Source: Spirogloea muscicola
Lineage: Eukaryota > Streptophyta > Zygnematophyceae > Spirogloeales > Spirogloeaceae
DNA length: 42,871 nt
Direction: 5' to 3'
Assembly: GCA_009602725.1 (NCBI GenBank)
Contig: WELB01000014.1
Coordinates: forward strand, 351,729 to 394,599
Both the position numbers and the translations under genes were made by a program. Shown piece by piece: positions 30,501-40,214 of the stretch. Numbering within the stretch: position 1 is the stretch's first letter; every line of letters starts with the position of its first letter. Under the pieces are notes generated by a model. That model searched no databases. It saw nothing but the letters and a program-made list of their open reading frames with translations, and was not told the DNA's origin.

Positions 30501-32354
30501 GGCGTGAAATGGCAAAGAACTCCCTTGAACGTTACACTCATTACTATGAGCGTTGGGCCACGAATGAATCTGTATGACTCATGTCTGATTTACCATTGCA
30601 GCGTCATAATGTGACGTTCACATCTTGACTTTCTCAAGAGTGTCAAGGAGCAAGGAAATTCCTAAGAAGCATTTGTCTTCCTTGACTGCTTGTGCGTGTG
30701 CAGTCAAGGATGAAAGCTCTGGAGGACTTGAGGCAGATGCTGCTTGACAAGGTAGTTGTGCAAATGGGACACTGTACTGACATGGGCATTGGCATTGTGC
30801 TGCATGATGATGGAGAGCAACTTCTTATTATTGTTTTATGCCAAGCCTATGGACAAGCCTATGGACACAAGGCATATTCAAGTTCGAGTCTAAACTAGCA
30901 CATTGCCTCGGCAGACTTGTGAGACCTGTTCTTTTAGTGCTCTGAATATCCATATACCTCTGGTCTACCATTGCAGATTGAGATCTTGAGTGATAAGCAG
31001 TGCCAGCCTGTGTCGCAACTGAAGTTTGTTCCTGAGGCTTGGCTTCAGGTTAGCAATTTTCAAGAATAATGAGGTCCTAGCCACTCAACTCAGAAAGTGG
31101 TTGCAATCATGTAGCTGGCAGCTTGCCCAGCTAGCTAGTTGCTGTGTGCCATGGTTGTTTTGGCCTTGTTAAGAGCCATTGAGGCAGGCAGCATTGCTCA
31201 ACAGCATATAGAGTCTTTTAAACAGTCTAGTTGCTGAGCAATGCTCCCATGAAGACTACTTGGCCAGATTTGATATCAAAGAAACGACTGCTGAAGCATC
31301 GAGCTAAGCATATTGTCCTACTTGCAGATTGTGGAGTGTCGGAGGGTCTTGAAGTGGACTTACGCCTATGGTTATTACCTTCCTGAGGCGGAGTCAGCTA
31401 AGCGAGTGTTTTTTGAGTATGTACAGGGTATGTAAGAGTGCATCTCAATTTTCTCACAGCCTTGGTGCTTCATTGAGATAAGACAGCAATTACTAACCCT
31501 TTTCATCAAGAGGTGCAAGGAGGTTGCTGGAAGAATGACAATGCAGGGAGAAATGCTTGTACCTGATACTCTTCCTGGTGCTGTGTTGCTGCACTTGATT
31601 CTTCCTCAGGGGAAGCAGAGGCGGCATTGGAGCGACTGCACCAATGTGCAGAGAAGGAATTGAACGTTTTTCTGAACGGTGAAACGCCACATACATCGTT
31701 CAATGAGTTCCGCACCAAGCTTGCTGGTTTGACAAGGTTGCTATACGGCAGACCAGACATCGTAGCTTTATCATAGATTTGATATCATGAGTGTATGCAG
31801 TCAAGGTGCATGTGCTGCATGGATCTGCACTGGGTTTGGTTACTGTCAACCATTAATTGAGTCACTAATCTCCACAGTGTTGCAAGCTGCAAATGCAGGC
31901 TAGTGACCTAGAGCTTCCACCAGTCACTTGTGCATGTGTCACTGATCAAGTGCGCAGGCTTTTCCACTGCACCTGTAGCTGTAGTGATTGATGCGAAGAG
32001 ACTCTGACGACATTTTGCTGCTTGTTGTCCAGTGTTACGAGGACTTACTTCGAAAACCTTGTGAAGGCGCTTGAGAACAACCTCGCCGATGTAGATAATT
32101 CGAGGTCCGCATTTGGCAAGGGTGCCAAAGCTGCGGGGGCCAGCAAGGGCAAGGCGGCAAAGCACCGCGGAGGGGGGCTGGGCGTGAGTAGCTCAGGGAG
32201 GGGTGGCGGAGGGCCGTCATTCATTGCGTCGAGGTCTGCAGCTGGCACTGGTGCGTCCTCCGAGGAGGACTACTGGAGCTGCGAGCACTGCACGCTCGCG
32301 AACCCTGGGAGTATGCACGTGTGTGGCGTCTGTCGCCAGCCCCGCAGCTCCTGA
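27597..32354 (+). CDS. ARI: Ariadne-type RBR E3 ubiquitin ligase with NZF finger
   Basis: A RING-between-RING ligase that takes ubiquitin from an E2 onto its own cysteine and then a substrate. Fifteen exons: 27597-27890, 28044-28168, 28331-28439, 28623-28716, 28881-29053, 29226-29330, 29545-29633, 29773-29880, 30111-30201, 30482-30571, 30704-30751, 30977-31048, 31328-31427, 31610-31736 and 32033-32354 (648 residues). After an acidic N-terminus (1-90) come a UBA-like helix ([20 protein letters not shown]), RING1 (about 178-230, LTCGICFE to CEACW), the IBR (265-315, [11 protein letters not shown] to CGHNFCWNC) and Rcat (330-375, [19 protein letters not shown]). The cysteine in NQGCMHMSC corresponds to the catalytic one. 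The helical Ariadne domain ([30 protein letters not shown]) and a C-terminal RanBP2/NZF finger ([20 protein letters not shown]) follow, the layout of plant ARI7/ARI8-type proteins. Confidence 0.95.
29114..29177 (+). repeat. Two tandem 32-base units in an ARI intron
   Basis: TTGTCTTCACAATCACAATG then TAGCAACACTGG is repeated at once with a single change (AACAGTGG). It lies in the fifth intron of the Ariadne gene. Confidence 0.95.
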
Positions 32355-32507
32355 TTGGTTGCCCTTGTAGGCCGACTAGCTTCTCCGCAATGTTGACTTC
32401 CTATCTCCCTCCACCTGCATAGGACATCCTGCAAGCCCTCCTCTCCTCCTTGCTATGGAGCTGCCAACAGCCGGGACTGTTGCGCGCCCATCTTGCCGAC
32501 CAAATTG

Positions 32508-32512
32508 TGTAA
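32508..32512 (+). terminator. Possible polyadenylation signal of the Ariadne gene
   Basis: TGTAA, 154 bases after the stop codon, the signal known from several green algae. The word is short, so this is only suggestive. Confidence 0.35.
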
Positions 32513-32876
32513 TATCGACATTCATTGACAGGGTTCAGATTTATTACTGTTGCCGACATATCTTGGGAAGCCTTAAATGAGCTGCTGGGCTTGTTGTGTT
32601 TGCAATCTGTTAAGCTTTACATTTTAAGAGGAGTTGCCACTGGGGTGCTAATGCTAAATCGATACGAGATCTTACACGAGATTGGCTGTACTGTTTGCAC
32701 AATCCAGCTCCAAGTAGCAGTGTGTCTACTTGCCCTGGGCGGAAGGCGTTAGAGCAAGGTAAATCTCCCTGAAGTGACCATTTGTCGAACTTGGGGGATT
32801 GAGAATGTATTTTGGTGATTACAAGGAGGCTGAAGAATGTGTTTGTGTTGCCTGTGAAATCGTCTCTTGCCTTATG

Positions 32877-32949
32877 GTGCACTAGCCTTCTTCATGTACT
32901 CAAGCTAAACAAAGGTGCAGTAGCCTTCTTCAGGTACTCAAGCTAAAAA
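32877..32949 (+). repeat. Two tandem 38-base units
   Basis: GTGCACTAGCCTTCTTCATG then TACTCAAGCTAAACAAAG is repeated with period 38 as GTGCAGTAGCCTTCTTCAGG, TACTCAAGCTAAAAAA. It lies between two convergent genes. Confidence 0.9.
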
Positions 32950-33054
32950 ATTATGCTCTTAGTCGCCCATGTGTCCATCTAGACTCAGGCTAGCTTCCAT
33001 TGACAGGAGGGTCTCGTTTAGCAATCAGGAGAGGATGTTTGCAGCCCCAATATA

Positions 33055-36000
33055 TTACACGAATGCTGTCACAAGGCTCGGACGCCAGCAACTTGTGGAC
33101 ATTGTGGGTGCAAAGCTGAGCTCGAACATCTCTCGAGACGGCTGCTGCTGCATACTGCCGCTTAGGTTGAGGAAGCCCAGCAGCCCTGCAACAAGTTCAG
33201 CACTTGCGCGCGCCTGTGCACTGTTGGCTGGGTCTGACCAAAGGCGCGCCGCCAACTGCACCTTCCGCCGCTTGGACGTCGAGGAGATTCCCCACTTGGC
33301 ATACAGCACCTCCCGTTCGCTTTTGCTGAACTTCCTTCCCAACCGCTTGGCTACCATATCCCGTTCCCGCTTCAGCTGCCGGGTGCTGGACCGAGCCGAA
33401 TGCTAAGTGTCAGCTATTGAGCACATACATGACCCACTTGTCTGGGGCGGAAAGCCAGCATGATGCCCAATGTCTAACTCTGAGGGGATGGAAATCAATT
33501 GCTGCCATGTAGAGCTCGCTCAGAAGAAGCCGACACTTGTGACAACAGCTGAAAGAGCAAGGCGAGAGCCTAACCTAGCGGCAATGATGCCGGGCTCCCC
33601 GTCGCCGTCCTCGAGGGCCTGGAGCATCTGGTTCTGGAGCCACAGGAGCCGGCGGTGCTCGACCTCCAGGTAGTTCTGGTCCGCCTTGGCGCCAGTGACG
33701 AGGAGGTAGAACTGCGAACGGTGCAGCAAGGACACCTGGCAGAGGGACCACAGCTCGATGATGGCCTGCTTCTCCTGCTCGAAATCAGGCGGCCCGGTGC
33801 ACTCCTCTGGCTCCTCCTCCTCTGGCTTCTGGCTTGCCTCGAGCTCCAGGACCTGAGACTCGTAATGCAGCCACCCCCCATACAGGCGTCAGTACCACGA
33901 GGGCCACCAATCGATGAAGTTGTGGAGTCCCTCCAGCAATGTAACACCACTAAAAAGACGATTACAAGGGATGGGCCCAGAACAGGCACTTGTATCCCGT
34001 CCAGACAGTGCTGGATGCTCACACAACTGCGTGTGTGAGCATCCAGCCTGCTACCAAGGGTACAAGCTGTCCACTGTCCACTGTCCATAAGCTGGCAAGG
34101 TTTGAGTGGCTTGCATACAAGTCTTTCTTTTTGGGGTATGAGACCTAGCATGCAGACCTTATGTCCAAAGAGCACGACTTGAGGCAATGCATATTGCTGC
34201 TCATCATCTGCACTGGCAGCTCAAGAGTGAGCTGCTCATTGCCTCCACCCAGCACACTGCCTGCTGCTACTACTGTCAAGGAGAACATGAGGTTTTGGGG
34301 AGCACCTGGCAGACCAAGAGCTGCTTTTGGTAGTGCAGCTTGGCGACACGCTCTTTGAGCTCAGTCACGTAGTTCCGGATGCTCTTGATGTTCTCCTCGG
34401 CAGCCGTCTTGAACAGGCTCTGCATGCGGTGGACGTCCACCGACGTGCTCCGCACCACGCCACCCGAGGGCGACTGCGGCACAGCCTCCGCCTCTGCCGC
34501 CGACAGGGCGGCGCTGCCATTGATGCCGGCCCTGTCACCAGCCGCCGCCGTTGCATTCTCCTGGTCACGGCTGCTGGCAAAATAACTCCTGGGCGACTTC
34601 AGCCGCGAGTTGGCGCCGGGCCCCTCCAGTGATGCGCCCTGCGGCGACACCTGCGGCATGGACGCCCCTATCGCACCCAGCACGTGCCGCACTGACGTCG
34701 CCGGTGCCGCCGCCGCCGCTGTGGTCGTCGGCGTCGGCTCCTGCAGCGAGGAGCCCCCATCTCTCAGGGCCTTGTGACCGGACGCGCCTCGCTCGTCGTC
34801 GCCCTGGTTGTCCAGGTCGCCGCACATGTTGTCCAGCGAGAGCTGCACGCTGGCCAGCTTCTCCTCGAGCGAGGCGATCGCCGCGTCCGTCTTCCCATCC
34901 GACTTGGAGATCTGGAGGCGCGAGAGCTCTTCTCGCAGCATCGAGGGGCTGTCGAGGTCGTTGACGGCGACCCTGCTGGCCACCAAGCTGGGGTCTGCAG
35001 CACCGACTGCTGGTGGCGGCACGCCAGGGCCCTTAACCTTTTCGGCTTTCAAGGCCTGTATGTTCTTCAGCTCTTCCTGTAGGGGTTGAGAGGCACGCAA
35101 GACAAGAGCTGAGATTGTCAATGCAATCTGCAAATGCAAATGTGGAGAATACATCCGCAGATTGCACAACACCGAGCCCAAAGTAAGTAGAAAGTCGTTT
35201 GCTGTAATGGAAAGAGGCACGACAAGCGCTTCCAATTGGATCTGCCTGCGGACATGATTGCAATCAAGTGGCACCACGGCGAAGGAAATGAGGAGGCGCA
35301 AGCCGGCTCCGATGACACACCTGGAGCCTCGAGATTGTGGAAGAGGCATCGTGGTTCATGCCCAGCTGCGCGAGCCGCAGGCACTCAATCTCCTTCTGCA
35401 GTGCCTCAATGGCCGAGCTGGCCTCCTCGCCAAGCTCGTCCTGCATGTGCTCCAGCTTCCGGATCTCATGCACCAGGGCCAGCGAGGACTCCGCCCGGCT
35501 GCCGGCTGAGGCCCGCCGGGGCGGTAGCCGGCGCTTCTCCGCCGGCGAGTCCTTCTCCTTGTCGCCACTGCCACCGCCACCCAGCCCAATCTCCAGCAGG
35601 TGCTGCACAGGAGCCTTCTTGCGGAACGCGCCCGAGTGCCGCAGGAGCCGCCTCATGGACTCTGGCGACCAGCCCTTGCTGCTGCGGCTCCCCTTCACCT
35701 CCTGGTGTCAGGTGTCACCACTTTTTGAGATAACATCGTAACTCTCAGGCTCTTACTCACATGACAAGATGAGTAAGGCATGAAGAGGTCTGGGAGATAC
35801 TTTGAGGAGGGTTGAGCCTTCACGGTGGCCCAGTCAGGATGAGCACTCCCAAACAGGGTCATGTCGAGATTGCTCTAAATAGCTAGAAGCAGTTCCGCCA
35901 TTGAGCAGATGCAGTGGCACCAGCAAGCATTGCCAGGCAGCGAAGCCATGATGTATCAGCATCTTCTGCTCTCATGTTCGAAAGGCAGCACATTGGCGAG

Positions 36001-39000
36001 ATAAGGGATGTATAGCGAGGAAATATGGACGCTTACAACAGATGCATCGCCGACTTTGGAGCGCAGGAGGGCCTTGGTAAGCTCCTTGACATGCGCCTGC
36101 GCTGCGTCGCGCTGGCTCTCTAGCTCCGCCTTCTCCATCTCGAGCTGCAAAAGCACAGCTACAGCTGCAATGTCACAGGAGTTGAAGTGTGTCGGCAACT
36201 ACTCTGAGCCCAAGCACAACCTGCTGAAAGTCAGATTCCATAGCTCTTGTCGCCGGACAAGCTGGTCAGCAACGGACAAGGAGCACAGGCGCATTTAGGT
36301 CTAGAAGGTCGTGGACGCCATCGACTGCTTGGATAAGATTTGAAGGGAAGGCGTGGCAGGGCAGGCAGCACTCACCTTCTGCAGCAGCACTGTCTTGTCC
36401 CGGAGCTCATTGGCTGGCGCACTAGCAAGCAACGCCACCTTCAGCCGCTCTACCTCACGCTGCAACTGCTTCACGAGCACCTTGTCCGACACAACCTGCG
36501 TGCAAGTGCTCCCGCAGCTCAAAAGGGCCTTCAAGACAAGAAGGAAATTTGCCGCTCTACCTCACTCTGTGGCTTGCATGCACACGACATTAAGGACAAC
36601 TGTTAACAAACCCAGATGCAAAAGGGTAGGAGTGGCTTCCATGGTCTGAAAATGCTAACCAGGTTAATCTGGGCGCTGTTTGTGACCTCCTTGGCCTGCC
36701 TTGCAAATGACAGTGTGTTGCGCGTGTGGTCCACGTGACTTAGTGCCGGCGACATGGTGCACACAATGGCAGTGCGCGCATTGCCGCCAAGCGAGTGCTG
36801 CAGGATGCGTGTGAGCTTTGAGTCTCGGTAGGGTACATGTTGCCCCACACGCAACCGCTGGCCCCCGCTGCCACCACGCACGCAGCGTATGAGCAAGCGC
36901 CACCCCGCCGCAAGACATGCTCAGAGGCTCTCAGCATGAAACTGCTCAGTGGATGCATGGACACAAGGAGGTATGATTGCCAACTACCAAGTGCAGCGCA
37001 TGTGCCTGCATCCTGCTACAGAGCTGGAGTCAGCATCACGAGCCCATCATCAACCAATGGACGCAGAAGGGTCTAGGCTTCATGTAGGGGGACTGAGGCT
37101 TTAAAATCTGGAGGCTGCGCCTGCCTCCGTATTGGCGGTGGTGAATGCAGATATTCATGGAGCAGGGGCTTAAGGTACAGGGTACAGATCCAAGATCAGG
37201 GTTCAGAGACCCGCACCTAAGCTTGCGGATGACCTGGCCAAGCGTCAGCAAGCTCTTGTTGATGTGCCCGCCCTCCTTGAGCCGCGCGCCCTCTGCCAGC
37301 GTCTGCGACACACGCTCGCTGCCCGCCAGGTCCACGAGGTTCTGCGCAAGCCCACTCAGCCCTCGAGTGAGGGCTTGAAGGCCATGAGGAAGCGATGTCC
37401 CCACAGTTGGCCCAGCAGCGGTGGTGCTGCCCCTTGCAGTCAGGCCCTTGGGGCCACAAACCTTGGAGGCATCTAGCACCTGAGCATTGTGCTCCACAAG
37501 CGGCTGGAGTAGTATGGATCTAGGGTGAGGTCCTCGCAGGCCAAACCCTTTCGCTGTATGACTCACCAAGCTGGCCAGGAGCACCTGGCCTGATACACCA
37601 TCAGGCGATTGTGTGGCCGTCTCTCGCGGGCAGCTCTCCACCGTCTGCAGTGCTCGCAGGGAGGCGGCAAAAGCCACCTCGTGTTAAGGGGCAGACGATG
37701 CCGAGTGACGTCAAAGAGCGCGCTACTTTCACACAGTAGCCTCGTGCGAGCAACTTCTCATAATCGCTGGTTGGGGAGGGAGAGCAACCACAAGTACCAG
37801 GCGTATGATCTGGTGAGAGCGAGAGCTTGTGTCGTTGAGCAGTGTCTCCCCAACCTGGCGCTGCGCTGCATGCCAGCAACGAGTACCACAAGCGACCAGT
37901 CAGCCAAGACCAATTGATGCTTGCATTTCTGCACTATCTTGCCTGCTTTTACACGCGCCAGAAAATAAGCTCCCGGCCATACTCTGGGCCAATGCTGACA
38001 GCGTAAGAGTCGCGAGCAGAGAGACAGGAGCAGCAAAACTCACACTCGCACTCGGCAAGGACTTGCTGCAGATGTGAGCTTGACTGGACCACCATCTCTG
38101 TCAGCCGCTCCACCACCGTCCCCCGCTGGACATGGGCCGCCGGCCCGCGGCACAGTCAGCAGCCAGCTGGGAGAACTCACCTTGCCAACGGTCCAGGTGT
38201 CGCAGGTGGCGGCACCTTGGGCGGATACGGGCAAGGGAAGGGGCCCTTACATCGGGGTCGTCGAGAAGGCGAAGGGGCCCACTGTCAAAGCTCAGCAGGT
38301 CCCGCACAACCTCATTGTAAATCTCAAGAGCTGACACACGCAGCAGGTACTCGCGGTGTGGCGTCTGCAGCCGCAGCGGCAGCGGCGGCGGGTCTCGCCA
38401 AGCGCTGTCAGGGCAACCGGCAAGGAGGGTGATGTGACGGCAAGACGGCAGAAGTAGCTCTGCCACTGTAGCAGGCGTGCATGATGCAGCACTTGCGGGT
38501 CAGCAGCGTAGCTTCGACCTCCTCGATCTTGGAAAAGATGTCGAGGACGGCGGCCTCCGTGATCGCCTGCATTGTGTATGTCTTGCCACTGCTCGTCTGG
38601 CCGTATGCAAAGATGGTGGCTGCAAAAAAAGAAGATCAAGGGTCAGTGACCCACACACAAGGTGCAGCTTTGACAAAGTCGGCAGATGGGAGGGGTGGAC
38701 AGCCACCGGCGCTCTTGCTGCCAATCAGCGCCCAGCTTTTCTTTCGGCGGTCAAGCTGCGGTCAACAGGGCATGAAGAACGAGCGCGTGTAAGCCGGCAC
38801 TGGGCATGCCAGGCGGGCAGAACCCAGCACAGTCCTCACCGTTGAGGCCGGTGAGGACAGACAGCACAACGTCGCGGGCGCCCTCCTCGTACACCTCCTG
38901 CGACGAGCACTCGGGCGCAAATACGCGGTCTGCATAGCCGCCAGCCACACCGCCGAGGCAGCGCCGCCAGCATCCGACGGGTGAGTCAGCTTCAGCAGAG

Positions 39001-39496
39001 CCATCAGCGGCGCTGGCTGCGACCACAGCGATGCAAGCCCCTTCTTTGGAACACCGCCGTCGTACGGCAGCACTGGTGTCCCGGCAGCTGCCAACGACTA
39101 GAGCTGCCAGCTGGCAGCAACGGACTGCCAGCTGGCAGCGACAGGACGTCTGCCTCTGTCACGTCTGAGCGGCGCAGCTTCAGGGCATGCCGCCTGCTCC
39201 AGCAAAGGGCCTCCGGCCAGGCCTCCGCAGATGATCCCCAAGCGTGCCGCGCTCTTGACGCATAGGTGCGAGCAGGCAATGCCCTCATGGCGGCAGCACG
39301 GGCTGACATGGGTGAGCTCACCGAAGTGGTAGACGGCAGGGTAGGGCAAGCGCTCCGGCAGGGGCTCGGTGAAGCGCAGCGAGTGCGGCGAGGGGCACTC
39401 CCACACGGCGCCGTCGCCGGCCGCCGCCTCCTTGGCGTTCAGCGGCCGCACGCGCACCGTGACGTAGATCTTCTCCTCCCCCATGTCCACCTTCAT
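33055..39496 (-). CDS. NACK-like kinesin-7 motor protein
   Basis: A plus-end microtubule motor. Exons: 39496 (or further upstream)-39322, 38929-38840, 38619-38519, 38364-38251, 38125-38044, 37865-37798, 37644-37567, 37341-37217, 36867-36660, 36495-36376, 36144-36037, 35701-35321, 35076-34306, 33852-33575 and 33385-33055 (1,009 residues from the ATG at 39496). The motor domain is complete: [15 protein letters not shown]-loop [20 protein letters not shown], switch I NDTSSRSH, switch II VDLAGSE, and [21 protein letters not shown] coiled, low-complexity stalk follows. The C-terminus ([51 protein letters not shown]) matches DUF3490, which marks plant NACK1/NACK2 kinesins that activate the cytokinesis MAP-kinase cascade. 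The frame stays open upstream of 39496 (SAHGTPGRRGG, NACK-like) and ends exactly at a poly-A run, so the true start is probably at about 39610 and damaged. Confidence 0.92.
34010..34047. repeat. Perfect 16-base inverted repeat inside a kinesin intron
   Basis: GCTGGATGCTCACACA (34010-34025), six bases ACTGCG, then TGTGTGAGCATCCAGC (34032-34047). The arms are exact reverse complements. It lies in the intron between 33852 and 34306. Confidence 0.97.
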
Positions 39497-39607
39497 TCCG
39501 CCGCCGCCGCCACCGCGGCCACCGCCGGCTCCAGCTAGCAGAAAGTGCGCACCCGCGCCGCCGCTGCCAGGGCTGCCGCCGCGGCGCCCCGGCGTGCCGT
39601 GCGCCGA

Positions 39608-39608
<1 letters not shown>

Positions 39609-39649
<41 letters not shown>

Positions 39650-39650
39650 N
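39609..39650. other. Poly-A run ending in one N, at the kinesin start
   Basis: 41 A followed by N, in CCG-rich DNA. On the minus strand the kinesin frame reads TTG-TCG-GCG (39610-39602) just where ATG-TCG-GCG would fit, so the run seems to have overwritten the start codon. Same pattern as 11761-12250. Confidence 0.8.
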
Positions 39651-39773
39651 CGCCGCCGCCGACAGCTGTGGAGCTCCGCGGCGACGGCGGCGGCGGCGGC
39701 GCCTTCCAGACCGCCAGGCCGTCCGATCTCACGGCCTCCATGCCCGCCGCATATCGCGCACCGCCACCAAGGC

Positions 39774-39822
<49 letters not shown>

Positions 39823-40214
39823 CTGTGGCTCAGCGCACACTGGCCCGCTCTGAGTGTCGACGAGCTGACCTCAACGGGGCCCTTCCCGCCAAAGCTGGCA
39901 ACCCCGGAGTGCGCCGTCAGCGGCGCCGTCAGCGTCACCCTGACGCCCCCTCCCCTTCTCATTGGCGTGCCGCTGCTGCCATGAGCCTACCTCAAGGTGA
40001 AGCTCCCGAGGAAGGGCCGGCCCGCACTGTAGCCCCATGGCCATGAGCTGCAGCTGCTGATGCCCGCCATTGCTGGCGGCGGATTTGCCGACGAGCGCCA
40101 CTTGCGGAGCGCCAAGGTAGAGGGAGATGGGGACGATAGATGGTCGCCATAAGCAAGCAATGACAGGCAGCAGGTGACTGCCATCCCATGGAAAGCGGAA
40201 GGGTGGCAAGGTGG
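39651..40214. other. Intergenic region upstream of the kinesin
   Basis: GC-rich DNA with a (GGC)n run at about 39776-39824, between the kinesin 5' end and the stop codon of the next minus-strand gene. It should hold the kinesin promoter and the 3' region of the methyltransferase-like gene. Long open frames here are GC-rich artefacts without a family match. Confidence 0.55.

Larger units (their letters stand above)
32355..33054. other. Tail-to-tail intergenic region between ARI and the kinesin
   Basis: 3' regions of the two genes. TGTAA at 32508-32512 is a candidate poly(A) signal for ARI, and TTACA at 32819-32823 one for the minus-strand kinesin. A 38-base tandem duplication lies at 32877-32949. 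No gene is seen. Confidence 0.55.

Noticed and set aside
39483-40046. Plus-strand frame with poly-Lys and Arg/Ala-rich sequence
   Set aside because: It is antisense to kinesin exon 1, crosses the poly-A/N run and is otherwise GC-repeat translation.
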